Below are positions 36,553 through 46,053 of a stretch of 64,000 nucleotides of DNA, piece by piece. A program made the translations under genes and the position numbers. Position 1 is the stretch's first letter, and each line of letters opens with the position of its first letter. A model generated the notes under the pieces. It was given only the letters and a program-made list of their open reading frames with translations. It did no database searches and was not told the origin of the DNA. This stretch comes from Gelidibacter japonicus (GTDB taxonomy: Bacteria; Bacteroidota; Bacteroidia; Flavobacteriales; Flavobacteriaceae), in contig NZ_BJKB01000014.1 in assembly GCF_010725055.1 (NCBI RefSeq), positions 58,319 through 122,318 on the forward strand, written 5' to 3'.

Positions 36553-37881
36553 TTAATAGCCAGGGTTCTGTGTCATTCCTGGGTGATTGTTGGTTTGGAT
36601 TTCATCAGATGGAATCGGAAACAAGGTTTGGTTAACGCCGTTGACATTTGGCAAAACCGCAATGGCTCTTCCTGTTCTGACCAAGTCAAACCATCTGTGA
36701 CCTTCAAAAGCAAATTCTATACGTCTTTCCTTTTCGATGATTCTCAGTAATTGGGCAGGCGAAGTTTCGGAAGTAGGCGTAAGGTTTGCTCGCAATCTGA
36801 TTTTGTTGATATCACTTTGTATTGCAGCTATATTTGGTGCCGTTTTATGGGCTTCAGCTTCTGCCCTAATCAAATACATGTCTGCCAATCTTAAGACGAT
36901 AACATTATCTGCACCGAGACTTAGATCGTCATATTTGATGGCATAAGCACTTGTTCCAGCAAAGGCAATCGAAGCCTCATAACGAGCATCTCCAGTTTCA
37001 TAGGCCGCTAGCAAACTTGCCGACGGTTCTACTTCCCTTCTTCCGTTTAAGGAAGTTGGAAAATTATATTCTGCAATACGGTTACGTTCGGTTTGGGAAA
37101 AATAAATCTCAAAAATGGATTCTGAAGATAGATCCGCCGCAAAAATGTCTGCATAATTGCCCAACAAAGTGTAACCACCGTTATCAATGACATCAGTTGC
37201 AAAAGTAACTGCCTGATCGTAATCACCTTTATACAAAAACACACGTGCCAATAAGGCTTTTGCCGCATATTTAGAAGTTCTCACTTTGTTGCCCGAGGCC
37301 GATAGATTTTCTGATGCAAACACTAAATCGTTAATGATTTGACTATACACCTGATCTACAGGATCTCTAGGAGCGTCTAAGTTCCCAACTCCCACAGTTG
37401 GCAAAGTTTTGATGGGAATGGCACCAAAATAATTCAGTAAATTGAAATGGTTAAGCGCTCGGATAAAATAAAGTTCACCTAAAGCGGCGTTCTTTTCGGC
37501 CTCTGTCATATTCTCAATACCTGGCACTTTATCTATGACGTTGTTGGCAACGTTGATGCCACCGTACATAATACTCCACATGCCTCCAACTGATCCATTT
37601 TCTGGAAGAATATTATTGTTGGCAATCTCTCTGTATTCACTGGCGGTTGCTCCAATGGGATGGGACAAATTATCGGCCGCTAAATCAGGAAAAATCACAT
37701 TTGATCTTCCATAATAGCTAAAAGCCGGAAAATAAGAATACGCTCCTAAAATCCCCTTTTCAATATCTTCTTTAGTTTTAAATGCGGTACTTGCCTCAAT
37801 AGAGCTTTTTGGTTCCACTTCCAAAACATCACAGGACCAGGCCGCTATCATAACAAAAATCAATAAAATACTCTTTTTCAT
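36553..37881 (-). CDS. SusD/RagB-family outer-membrane lipoprotein
   Basis: A 442-residue SusD homologue with a lipoprotein signal (IFVMIAAWSC). Typical elements are VEPKSSIEASTAFKTKEDIEKGILGAYS near residue 22, the TPR-like LGELYFIRALNHFNLLNYFGAIPI near 142, VLRLADMYLIRAEAEAH near 323 and the C-terminal RIIEKERRIEFAFEGHRWFDLVRTGRA near 380. It forms the lid and binding subunit over the SusC barrel encoded 4 bp upstream. Together with peptidases downstream it points to a peptide-like rather than carbohydrate substrate. Confidence 0.95.
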   Translation of the reverse strand: MKKSILLIFVMIAAWSCDVLEVEPKSSIEASTAFKTKEDIEKGILGAYSYFPAFSYYGRSNVIFPDLAADNLSHPIGATASEYREIANNNILPENGSVGGMWSIMYGGINVANNVIDKVPGIENMTEAEKNAALGELYFIRALNHFNLLNYFGAIPIKTLPTVGVGNLDAPRDPVDQVYSQIINDLVFASENLSASGNKVRTSKYAAKALLARVFLYKGDYDQAVTFATDVIDNGGYTLLGNYADIFAADLSSESIFEIYFSQTERNRIAEYNFPTSLNGRREVEPSASLLAAYETGDARYEASIAFAGTSAYAIKYDDLSLGADNVIVLRLADMYLIRAEAEAHKTAPNIAAIQSDINKIRLRANLTPTSETSPAQLLRIIEKERRIEFAFEGHRWFDLVRTGRAIAVLPNVNGVNQTLFPIPSDEIQTNNHPGMTQNPGY

Positions 37882-37885
37882 CTTC

Positions 37886-40800
37886 TTAAAGTTTTAAGTT
37901 AATTCCTAAAGTGAATGTTTGTGCTTGTGGATAGGTAAAGAAATCAGTTCCAATAACCGAATTATCATCACCTCGATAATTAACCTCAGGATCCAAACCT
38001 GTATAATTTGTAAATGTGAATAAGTTCTGGGCGCTTAGATAAACTCGGATAGAGCTAAAGAATGTTTTTCTCAACATCTCGTCATCCAACGAATAACCCA
38101 AAGTCACATTCTTGAATCTTAAATACGAGCCATCTTCTATAAATCTTGAAGACACCCGTTTGTTTTGTGCAGCTTTTACCGGATCTGTTGTAGCTCTCGG
38201 AATATCCGTAATATCTCCTGGCTGTCTCCATCTTCTTAATATTGCAGTGGTCTGGTTATCGCCACCTTGCAGGGATTCCAAAAACAATCTGGATCCATTA
38301 AAAACATCATTTCCCTGGGAACCCTGTAAGAAGATACTTAAGTCAAATCCTTTGTATGAAAAGTTATTGGTCAATCCGTAGATGAAATCTGGATGCGGAT
38401 TACCAACAATGGTTCTGTCCTCAGAGGTGATGACACCATCAAAATTGGTATCGGCATATACAATATCTCCAGTGGACGGATCGACCCCGAGCGATTTATA
38501 ACTGTAGAAGATTCCAATAGGTTGACCTTCCATAATACGGTTACCACCTCTTCCAATATCATCAATGGGTTGACCGTTATAAAGTTCCAATACTTTATTT
38601 CGATTTCCGGATATATTAAATTGTGTGTTCCAACTGAAATCGCCCACAAAATTTCGAGTCTCTAAAGTCAATTCGATACCTTTATTTTCAACCCGTCCTA
38701 CGTTTTCAGTAATTGACGAAAACCCAGAGGTGGGTGGCAACGGCCTGCTCAGCAATAAATCTTTGGTCTGTTTATCATAATAATCGGCGGTAAGCATCAA
38801 ACGATCATTGAGCAAACCTAAGTTAAACCCAAGGTTAAATTGAGCTGTACTTTCCCACTTTAAATCTGGGTTAGGAATATTGCTTGGATAGATTCCAGGT
38901 AATCCAGAATAAACGGTGGTGCTATAGAGTTCAGAAAATAAGAACGGACTGATATCGTCATTTCCCGTCAAGCCATAACTTACACGAAATTTCAAGTCGG
39001 ACACAGTGTTCAAATTCTCCATGAAATCTTCCTCGATAACACGCCAGGCCAAGGATGCTGCTGGGAAAAATCCAGTTCTATTGTTTTCCCCAAATTTGGT
39101 AGAGGTATCAAATCGTCCGGTGAACGTAGCAATATACTTGTCGTCAAAATTATAATTCAAACGTCCAAAATAGGAACGCAAACCTGATTCGGTAGCCCCT
39201 GAACTCGCTGAAACTATGGTAGCCGCCGAATTAAGGTATTCTAAACTGTCATCGGCAAAATCCTGGCCTCTAATATAAGAAGAGGTTCTTTCATAGCTTT
39301 CAAAACTGTAACCCAATAAAGCATCCAGTTTATGGTTTCCAAAACTCTTATTATAGGTTAAAAGATTATTGGAAACGATATTGGTCACATTGCTGTAAGT
39401 TTCAAATCCAAGTCCGTTATACTTGGCACCTTGAACCGTTTTGGTCGATTCGTAAGAGTGCTCCCTAAAGTTCATGAAATCCACACCCCATTTTGTGGAA
39501 AACTTTAGGTTGTCAATAATTTTCCAATCCAAATAAAAGTTTGAGTTAGTTCTATATGAGTAATTCACTGCAATAGCCTCATTTGCTATGGATACGGCAT
39601 TGGAATAAGGTCCCGATTGATTGTAGGAACCATCTTCGTTATACACTGGAAAAATAGCCGGAGTGGAAATACCATTAGGCAAAGGTCCATGAAGTGTTTG
39701 GTCACTTTCAACCCTGTTGGTTTCGGCATATGCCAATCCAATGCTCGTACCAATAGTAAATCTATCCGATAATTGATGGTCAATATTGGCACGCGCATTC
39801 AATCTGCGGTAATCCGTTCCAATCAAAATTCCCTCTTGGTCAAACAAGGAACCGCTAATAAAGAATTTCGTTTTTTCGGAACCACCAGTGGTAGAAATCT
39901 CGTAACTACTAATTGGTGCTGTTCTAAAAATCACGTCTTGCCAGTCGGTATCAACCGTGATATTGTTCATTTGTTCTGGCGTAAAAACCGTAGTACCCGT
40001 AAGATCATTTCTGTATTCCATCCACTGTCTGGAATTTAACATATCCAATCTATTCCATGCACGTTGCATTCCAGAATACACATTGACATTTACCACTGAT
40101 TGTTGAGCTTTACCACGTTTGGTCGTAATCAATACGATTCCGTTAGACGCCCTCGCCCCATAAATAGCAGTTGCCGAGGCATCTTTCAAAATACTTATAG
40201 ATGCGATCTCACTCGGATTTAAATCTGATAGTGCGCTAGACCCTTGCCCCGAATAACTTAACTGACCGTAATCTCCCGTCGTTACAGGAATACCATCAAT
40301 AATATAAAGCGGTTGGCTAGATCCACTAATAGATGTCAAGCCACGAATCCGAACGGACATTTCGCCACCAGGTGTTCCTGAGTTCTGCATCACCTGAACG
40401 CCTGAAGACTGTCCTTGAAGTATACCGTCAACAGACGACACAGGCAAATCTTCAATCTGTTGTGAACTGATGGAGGATATGGCATCACTGATTAGCGACT
40501 TACGTTCTGTACCATATCCAATAACCACAATCTCTTCCAAGGCTAAGTTATCGGCAACCATGGTCACGTTGACTGTTGAAAGTCCAACAATAGAAACTTC
40601 TTTAGTAACGAATCCCAAATATGAAATGACAAGAGTTGTGGCATTATCCGGAACGGATATTTCGAAGTTTCCATCAAAATCTGTTGTAACCCCTTGGTTG
40701 GTTCCCTTAATCTGTACCGTAGCCCCCAATAATGGCGTACCAGTATCATCATAAACAGTTCCTTTGATGGAACGTTGTTCTTGATTTTGGCCGACTGTTC

Positions 40801-41179
40801 CAATAGCCTTTAAACTTACATCTTCTTTAATGACGACTTGCCTAACATCTATTTTATAACTTAGGTTAGTGTTTTTTAAAGCGGCATCCAAAATAGCTGA
40901 AAGTGTAGCATTTTTGAGCTTTAAGGATACTTTATGCCTTAAAACATCATCTTTGTAGAAGAATAAAAACTCACTTTTATTTTGAATTTCTTTAAACAAT
41001 TCTTCCAAGGAAACATTTTTTACATTGATATCCATCTTCGTTTGGGCTTCTGATAAATTTGCAAAAGCAGAACCCAAACCGAAGGTTATTAGTAATAGGA
41101 AAACTCGCATCATATGTACCAAATAGTATCTAAAAGATTTTATCCTTTTAAAAGAATAAAGGTTCTCATTTTTATTCAT
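37886..41179 (-). CDS. SusC/RagA-family TonB-linked outer-membrane transporter with STN domain
   Basis: A 1097-residue TonB-dependent receptor. After the signal region (MMRVFLLLITFGLGSAFANLSEAQ) come an STN domain (residues about 50-115; MDINVKNVSLEELFKEIQNKSEFLFFY), a carboxypeptidase-like regulatory domain (IKGTVYDDTGTPLLGATVQIKGTNQGVTTDFDG), the plug (IRIRGLTSISGSSQPLYIIDGIPV is close to the class pattern) and the beta-barrel ending in an aromatic-rich strand (YPQAQTFTLGINLKL). STN plus a neighbouring sigma/FecR pair indicates transenvelope induction by the substrate itself. Confidence 0.96.
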   Translation of the reverse strand: MNKNENLYSFKRIKSFRYYLVHMMRVFLLLITFGLGSAFANLSEAQTKMDINVKNVSLEELFKEIQNKSEFLFFYKDDVLRHKVSLKLKNATLSAILDAALKNTNLSYKIDVRQVVIKEDVSLKAIGTVGQNQEQRSIKGTVYDDTGTPLLGATVQIKGTNQGVTTDFDGNFEISVPDNATTLVISYLGFVTKEVSIVGLSTVNVTMVADNLALEEIVVIGYGTERKSLISDAISSISSQQIEDLPVSSVDGILQGQSSGVQVMQNSGTPGGEMSVRIRGLTSISGSSQPLYIIDGIPVTTGDYGQLSYSGQGSSALSDLNPSEIASISILKDASATAIYGARASNGIVLITTKRGKAQQSVVNVNVYSGMQRAWNRLDMLNSRQWMEYRNDLTGTTVFTPEQMNNITVDTDWQDVIFRTAPISSYEISTTGGSEKTKFFISGSLFDQEGILIGTDYRRLNARANIDHQLSDRFTIGTSIGLAYAETNRVESDQTLHGPLPNGISTPAIFPVYNEDGSYNQSGPYSNAVSIANEAIAVNYSYRTNSNFYLDWKIIDNLKFSTKWGVDFMNFREHSYESTKTVQGAKYNGLGFETYSNVTNIVSNNLLTYNKSFGNHKLDALLGYSFESYERTSSYIRGQDFADDSLEYLNSAATIVSASSGATESGLRSYFGRLNYNFDDKYIATFTGRFDTSTKFGENNRTGFFPAASLAWRVIEEDFMENLNTVSDLKFRVSYGLTGNDDISPFLFSELYSTTVYSGLPGIYPSNIPNPDLKWESTAQFNLGFNLGLLNDRLMLTADYYDKQTKDLLLSRPLPPTSGFSSITENVGRVENKGIELTLETRNFVGDFSWNTQFNISGNRNKVLELYNGQPIDDIGRGGNRIMEGQPIGIFYSYKSLGVDPSTGDIVYADTNFDGVITSEDRTIVGNPHPDFIYGLTNNFSYKGFDLSIFLQGSQGNDVFNGSRLFLESLQGGDNQTTAILRRWRQPGDITDIPRATTDPVKAAQNKRVSSRFIEDGSYLRFKNVTLGYSLDDEMLRKTFFSSIRVYLSAQNLFTFTNYTGLDPEVNYRGDDNSVIGTDFFTYPQAQTFTLGINLKL

Positions 41180-41303
41180 AATTTTGTTTTAGTGGTTAAT
41201 ATTGCTGATTTACAGTGGTATTGATTTTTCTGTATGATAGAGGATGTTGGCGCATCTTCTATCTTTTTTTATGGGAATAATGTCTTCAATAGCGTCTTTG
41301 AAT

Positions 41304-42365
41304 TTAGTTAATGATTAGTTGATTATTTTGAGTCAATTGGTATTCGAATTCAGAAGATTCAGTGGCTTTAATAGTTTCCATGACATGTTCAATGCTTTCC
41401 TTGACATCCAAATATCCCGAGAAGGTTTCGTTTGCCAAATTTTTGTCATTGATGATGATTTCTACGTTATAATACCGTGCAATTTTTTTCATAATCGATT
41501 TAAGCGAATCGTTTTTGAAGATAAAAACACCATCACGCCAAGAGAAATAAGGTTCAATAGCTACTGATTCTGTCTTGATTGCCCTGTCATCCTTGTCAAA
41601 TGTAGCCAAGGTTCCAGGTGTAATTACAATATGTTTTTGGGCGTTGAAGAGCTTGTCTTCAGTCACATTTATCTGAACACTCCCACTTTGCAATACTGTA
41701 TAGATAGCTGGGTCATCTTTGTAATTGCTCACATTAAAGACAGTTCCCAAAACTTCGATTTCGTGATGCTCAGATTTGACCAAAAAAGGTTGATTCTGAC
41801 GGTGTGCCACTTCAAAAACACCTTCACCTTGAAGATATACTTCCCTTTTATTCTTTGAAAAGTGGGCTGGAAATATCAATTTCGAACCTGAATTTAGCCA
41901 AACTTTGCTCCCATCGGAGAGTACAATTTCTGAGCGTTTGCCAAACGGCACAATTAAGGTATTAAAAACCGGCTGGTCTTTTTGGGATGTTTTCTGGCTT
42001 ACTGATTTTTCATTTCCAATCTGAACCTGCTCACCTGTGCTTGAATAACTGATGGCCGAATCGTCTTCAGTTATTTCAACATTATGGTCATCACTCAAAA
42101 CAAGTTGTACTTTATTTGACGATTCCAAATCTTCTGCTGTTTTTGCGAAGACTTCAATTGGTGATGGTTGAGGCATTTGCGAGTTAAAAATGCCTATGGA
42201 GAGAAAGGTTACAACTGCAGCAGCAGTAACTCCAACTCCGTATTTTAACAGTCTTCTACGTTTTATATAGCTATAAACAGAATTTGAAATTCGCCGTTTT
42301 AATTGCGCTTTCTCCTCTTTTTTAAGACTCTTAAAGTTTATATTTTTTTGAAAATTGTTTTCCAT
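41304..42365 (-). CDS. FecR-family anti-sigma regulator
   Basis: The ATG at 42365 gives 353 residues. One membrane segment (residues 46-66, YGVGVTAAAVVTFLSIGIF) separates a short cytoplasmic part from a periplasmic FecR domain (IVPFGKRSEIVLSDGSKVWLNSGSKLIFPAHF near 136-167, EVLGTVFNVSNYKDD near 200) and a DUF4974-type end (IMKKIARYYNVEIIINDKNL near 292). It relays the signal from the SusC STN domain to the sigma factor encoded upstream and controls this locus. Confidence 0.93.
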   Translation of the reverse strand: MENNFQKNINFKSLKKEEKAQLKRRISNSVYSYIKRRRLLKYGVGVTAAAVVTFLSIGIFNSQMPQPSPIEVFAKTAEDLESSNKVQLVLSDDHNVEITEDDSAISYSSTGEQVQIGNEKSVSQKTSQKDQPVFNTLIVPFGKRSEIVLSDGSKVWLNSGSKLIFPAHFSKNKREVYLQGEGVFEVAHRQNQPFLVKSEHHEIEVLGTVFNVSNYKDDPAIYTVLQSGSVQINVTEDKLFNAQKHIVITPGTLATFDKDDRAIKTESVAIEPYFSWRDGVFIFKNDSLKSIMKKIARYYNVEIIINDKNLANETFSGYLDVKESIEHVMETIKATESSEFEYQLTQNNQLIIN

Positions 42366-42483
42366 GATACTATCTGAACAGTTTATAAAACACAACTCAT
42401 TTCAATGATTAACATCAAAACAGATAATGTCCTATTAGGATAAGTCAGATAGTCTTAGTTTATAGACACTTTTATTTAAAAAA

Positions 42484-43065
42484 TTATAAAAAGAATGAAA
42501 AAATGAAAAGCCCTAAGGAGTATAACTGTTTTCTTAAGGTTTTAATGGCCCTATAAATAATGGTCCTCGAAGTTGCAACAGAAACTTTCATAATGGCAGC
42601 GACCTCCTCGTAAGAACGCTCTTGAGTAAATCTCAAAGACAATGCTTTTCTTTGCCTTTTACTCAATTTAGTGATGGCTTTAGCGAGCTTATATGCGCGA
42701 TCGTTTTCAAACTCTTCTGCACATATACGGTCCTCAATAGAGATTTCGCTCAATTTAAGTTCTTGTTCCTGCTTATGTGGAATAAACGTACGGCTTTTAT
42801 TCTCAATTTTAAGAATGTTGTTTTTTAAGGATCTAAAAAGATAATAGGTAACATTATCTGTCACCGCAATTGTTTTTCTGTATTTGTAAAGATTTAAAAA
42901 CAGATCATGAATGGCATCCATGACTTGGCTTTTATCTGAAGAAAACTGCATACCATAAGCAAACAGTTCATCCACATAAATATCATAAAGATCGCCCATA
43001 GCGCGAACATCACCATCTTTTAGTTTTGTCCATAAAACCAGTGTTCTATTTTTATGTCGCTCCAA
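42484..43065 (-). CDS. RNA polymerase sigma-70 factor, ECF type
   Basis: A 193-residue ECF sigma factor. Region 2 spans about residues 18-85 (GDLYDIYVDELFAYGMQFSSDKSQVMDAIHDLFLNLY), region 4 about 125-180 (AKAITKLSKRQRKALSLRFTQERSYEEVAAIMKVSVATSRTIIYRAIKTLRK). No upstream ATG exists before a stop, so the start is likely TTG at 43065; an internal ATG at residue 23 would cut into region 2. It heads the sigma-FecR-SusCD locus and probably activates it. Confidence 0.92.
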   Translation of the reverse strand: MERHKNRTLVLWTKLKDGDVRAMGDLYDIYVDELFAYGMQFSSDKSQVMDAIHDLFLNLYKYRKTIAVTDNVTYYLFRSLKNNILKIENKSRTFIPHKQEQELKLSEISIEDRICAEEFENDRAYKLAKAITKLSKRQRKALSLRFTQERSYEEVAAIMKVSVATSRTIIYRAIKTLRKQLYSLGLFIFSFFL

Positions 43066-43359
43066 CTTTACAATCTACTGAAAATGAATAGTCACCTAAT
43101 AAAAACTAATACCTCTGCAAATCAACCCTATAAACTTATTTTCATATGTCAATCAACAAGAAATCAGATCAGGCCGATTAAGAAGAGATAATCCATAGCC
43201 TCATATTAGGCTAAAGTATCCATTTTTAGATAAAAAACACGAAGAATAACGCTAAAAGTCAAATGACCCAAGATTGAAGTTAAGAGCTTCAAAGAAAGAA
43301 AACGGCCTCACAACAACATTAGAGAAACCTTAGAGACCAAAAAAAAAAAGATTTCAAAA

Positions 43360-43755
43360 TTAATTCGCTAGTTCAATAGCACGGTCTTCATAAAGCCATT
43401 GAGTAATACCACCTTCTAGGTCGTAAACTTTGACAAAGCCAGCCTCTATCAATTTCTCAGCACACTCTGCACTGCGCTTTCCTGACCGGCAATAGATGAT
43501 AACGGGCTTCGTTTTGTCTAAATTTTCAATATCTGACTCAAATGTTGGGGAATACCAATCAATATTTTGTGAGTTTTTGATGAATCCATCTTCACGCTCT
43601 TTTGCTGTTCTTACATCAACCAATTGCACCTCTTCCAACTCCATCAAAGATTGCATTTCTTCAGGGGTAACCAAAATAATCTCGCCATCAGCTTTGTCTT
43701 TACAGCTGGTAAGGAAGACAGAAGCAATAATAAAAATCAATAAATAACGGTTCAT
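43360..43755 (-). CDS. Rhodanese-domain lipoprotein
   Basis: The ATG at 43755 gives 131 residues with a lipoprotein signal (YLLIFIIASVFLTSC); an earlier start would bury it. A single rhodanese domain follows: VQLVDVRTAKEREDGFIKNSQNID near residue 45, active-site loop IIYCRSGKRSAECAEKL near 88 with the catalytic Cys. It is the last of four redox/sulfur genes on this strand and probably carries persulfide or handles thiols in the periplasm. Confidence 0.88.
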   Translation of the reverse strand: MNRYLLIFIIASVFLTSCKDKADGEIILVTPEEMQSLMELEEVQLVDVRTAKEREDGFIKNSQNIDWYSPTFESDIENLDKTKPVIIYCRSGKRSAECAEKLIEAGFVKVYDLEGGITQWLYEDRAIELAN

Positions 43756-43796
43756 AATATGTGGTTTAACTTTCTTATAAAGAAAAGAATGATATT

Positions 43797-44108
43797 TTAT
43801 TGTGTAGATGGGCCTTTCCATTCAATAAAACCTCCCATTAAATTATAGGCATTTTCAAATCCCAAAGAATTCATTATTGAACAAGCCTGGCCACTTCTCC
43901 CACCTGATCTGCAATACACATAATATTTTTTATCCGTATCAAGTTTTTTTATTTCGTTGATGAACTCTTGACTTTTATGTATGTCTAAATGAATCGCTCC
44001 CGGAATATAACCTTCGTCGACTTCCTCTTGTGTTCTTACATCCAAAATAACCGCATCCTTATCTTGGTCCAATTGGGACGCCCATTCTTGTTGCGTTAAA
44101 TCTGCCAT
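43797..44108 (-). CDS. Cytoplasmic rhodanese-domain protein
   Basis: The ATG at 44108 gives 103 residues, a single rhodanese domain without signal peptide: AVILDVRTQEEVDEGYIPGAIHLDI near residue 18, and active-site loop YYVYCRSGGRSGQACSIM near 60 with the catalytic Cys. It lies 41 bp upstream of the exported rhodanese gene; the two would give a cytoplasmic and a periplasmic sulfurtransferase. Confidence 0.88.
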   Translation of the reverse strand: MADLTQQEWASQLDQDKDAVILDVRTQEEVDEGYIPGAIHLDIHKSQEFINEIKKLDTDKKYYVYCRSGGRSGQACSIMNSLGFENAYNLMGGFIEWKGPSTQ

Positions 44109-44245
44109 CGAATTTTTTTTTTGAGAATACAAAATTAACGTTTCTTTATGATATAGACGAAAAAAAATCCGAAGTGTTACACTCCAGATTCATTTTTTAA
44201 CATTTGAATCCTCCTTAGTTCCCGTGATTTTTCATCAATATACTC

Positions 44246-44851
44246 TTATAATTTTATTGAGCAACCTATGGCCCTTGTTTGGGTTTCCTTGATTGGTTGA
44301 CCCGATAAAAGTGCCTCCACTGCGTTTTCGACATATTTCGATGTTACAGCACCTTCATCTTGATAATTATCATCAATAGCACCAATATATTTCACTTCAT
44401 TCCCTTTGCTGGTCTTCTGCAGAACATATACTTCAGGCGTTTTTGAAGCTCCATATTGTGGAGAAATCTTTTGGGCCTCATCTATTAAGTAAGGAAAAGT
44501 GAATCCTTTAGACTTTGCTCTTTGTATCATGGCCGCCATATTATCTCGAGGTTGGACCTCTGGATTGTTTGGCATAATGGCAATCACCGGATAACCTTGG
44601 ATTGCATACTTTTTGTTGAGAGCTAAAATTCTATCTTCGTAAGCCACAGAATAAGGGCAGGAATTACAGGTGAAAATGACAATAAATCCTTTGGCATCTT
44701 TAAAGTCTGATAAGGATACCATATTACCGTCAACACTTTCAAGTTCAAAATCGGTGGCAATATCACCAATTTTATAGCCATTTCCTACAGTGGCAAAGGC
44801 AGAGAGCATTACGAGGGCCACGATAGCAAAAAATCCTTTAATATATTTCAT
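44246..44851 (-). CDS. Exported redoxin of the PRX-like 1 type
   Basis: A 201-residue thioredoxin-fold protein with an N-terminal signal (GFFAIVALVMLSAFATVGNG). The active site reads VIFTCNSCPYSVAYEDRI near residue 55, the pattern of the PRX-like 1 family, and PNNPEVQPRDNMAAMIQRAKSKGFTFPYL follows, with DEAQKISPQYGASKTPEVYVL near 120. It probably reduces or oxidises thiols or peroxides in the periplasm. Its neighbours are TlpA-like and rhodanese genes on the same strand. Confidence 0.88.
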   Translation of the reverse strand: MKYIKGFFAIVALVMLSAFATVGNGYKIGDIATDFELESVDGNMVSLSDFKDAKGFIVIFTCNSCPYSVAYEDRILALNKKYAIQGYPVIAIMPNNPEVQPRDNMAAMIQRAKSKGFTFPYLIDEAQKISPQYGASKTPEVYVLQKTSKGNEVKYIGAIDDNYQDEGAVTSKYVENAVEALLSGQPIKETQTRAIGCSIKL

Positions 44852-44921
44852 GGTTTTATGTTGTTAATTTGACCTGTCTTCCAAAAATTGTTTCATCATC
44901 CTTGCGGTCCTAATACGTTGC

Positions 44922-45449
44922 TTAATTTAAAAATTTCTTTACTTCTGCTTCCAGTTCCTCATAAGTAAATGTTCGTTCATAAAACTGGCGTTTATCCTTA
45001 TTAAAAATAAGCGTTGCAGGAATGGCCCCAGACCAATCAGGGTCAATGGCAGGGATCCAGGTATGGGAATCATTATCATTCAAAGCGACAACTTTGGATT
45101 TCAAATTATTCTTTTTTATGAATGGCTTCACATGGGAATCATACTTCTTTGGAAAATCCAAACTTACCAATAAGAATTCAACATTCTTATCACTGTAAGC
45201 AGAATTCAAAGCTTCAAAATAAGGCAATTCCTTAATACAGGGTGCACACCACGTGGCCCAAAAATTAACGACATAGATTTTATCCGTATTCGTTTTAAGA
45301 AAAGGTTTTAAACCTTCAAAATCATAGACGTCTAAGGAAACTGCAGAATAATCTTCATTATGGTCAATATCATCCATAGTCCCATTTCGGGCACTCTCGT
45401 CTTTGCAAGATGCCGTTAAAATCAATAACAACAAACAGAATAGTCTCAT
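44922..45449 (-). CDS. TlpA-like thioredoxin lipoprotein
   Basis: The ATG at 45449 gives 175 residues with a lipoprotein signal (LFCLLLLILTASC). The thioredoxin domain carries WATWCAPCIKELPYFEAL near residue 68, with the CAPC redox site, and the cis-Pro region GAIPATLIFNKDKRQ near 148. Periplasmic TlpA/ResA-type reductases keep specific thiols reduced, for example in cytochrome maturation. It heads the four-gene redox cluster and is divergent from marR-yceI. Confidence 0.9.
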   Translation of the reverse strand: MRLFCLLLLILTASCKDESARNGTMDDIDHNEDYSAVSLDVYDFEGLKPFLKTNTDKIYVVNFWATWCAPCIKELPYFEALNSAYSDKNVEFLLVSLDFPKKYDSHVKPFIKKNNLKSKVVALNDNDSHTWIPAIDPDWSGAIPATLIFNKDKRQFYERTFTYEELEAEVKKFLN

Positions 45450-45536
45450 GCCATAAAAGTAAAAATCCAATTGATGTTTAATTAAACTTTAACAAAAAAT
45501 TATCGTCTAAATAACTCAACAAATCAAAATATATTA

Positions 45537-45561
45537 TACATTTGTACCTACAACAGTTGTA
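45537..45561 (+). promoter_or_regulatory. Promoter element and palindromic operator candidate of marR
   Basis: TACATTTG (45537-45544) matches the TAnnTTTG -7 element. Just downstream, TACAACAGTTGTA (45549-45561) is a perfect palindrome around a central A and touches the marR start at 45563. Autoregulation by MarR is the likely meaning; not proven, and no good -33 TTG is seen. Confidence 0.5.
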
Positions 45562-45562
45562 T

Positions 45563-46018
45563 ATGAAAGAATTGGAAGACATCTTATTAACCACATCCGA
45601 AATACCTTTGGCAAAAAAGACCGTTTTGAATATTTCCTATACAGGCAACGTTATTCGCGACAGTATTTCGAACACTCTTAAGCCTTCGGATATTTCCATT
45701 GAACAGTTTAATGTCCTCCGAATTTTACGGGGACAAAAAGGCAAAGCCACCAACCTACAGGACATTCAAAGACGAATGGTCAGCAAAATGAGCAATACGA
45801 CCAGATTGGTAGACAAGCTCATATTAAAGGGGTTTGTAGAGCGTTTTATATGTAAAAAAAACCGTCGGAAAGTTGAAATTTTCATAACCCCACAAGGTTT
45901 AGAATTTCTAAAGGAAATAGATCCTTTGGTGGCAGAAGCTGAAACGGACATTACCTCCCCTTTGTCTGAAGAAGAACTCAAAACTCTAAATAATTTATTA
46001 ACAAAACTCAGAAATTAA
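45563..46018 (+). CDS. MarR-family transcriptional regulator
   Basis: A 151-residue winged-helix regulator using the ATG at 45563, 2 bp after the palindrome. The MarR fold is visible: ISIEQFNVLRILRGQKGKATNLQDIQRRMVSKMSNTTRLVDKLILKGFVERFICKKNRRKVEIFITPQGLEFL (residues 45-117). It is followed 35 bp later by yceI, its probable target, and by its own palindrome upstream. Confidence 0.92.
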   Translation: MKELEDILLTTSEIPLAKKTVLNISYTGNVIRDSISNTLKPSDISIEQFNVLRILRGQKGKATNLQDIQRRMVSKMSNTTRLVDKLILKGFVERFICKKNRRKVEIFITPQGLEFLKEIDPLVAEAETDITSPLSEEELKTLNNLLTKLRN

Positions 46019-46053
46019 AACCATTAATTAATTACACTTTTAAAACAAATTTT

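Noticed and set aside
37886..41179. Several plus-strand frames opposite susC
   Set aside because: They lie antisense inside a long, well-supported gene and show no domain features.
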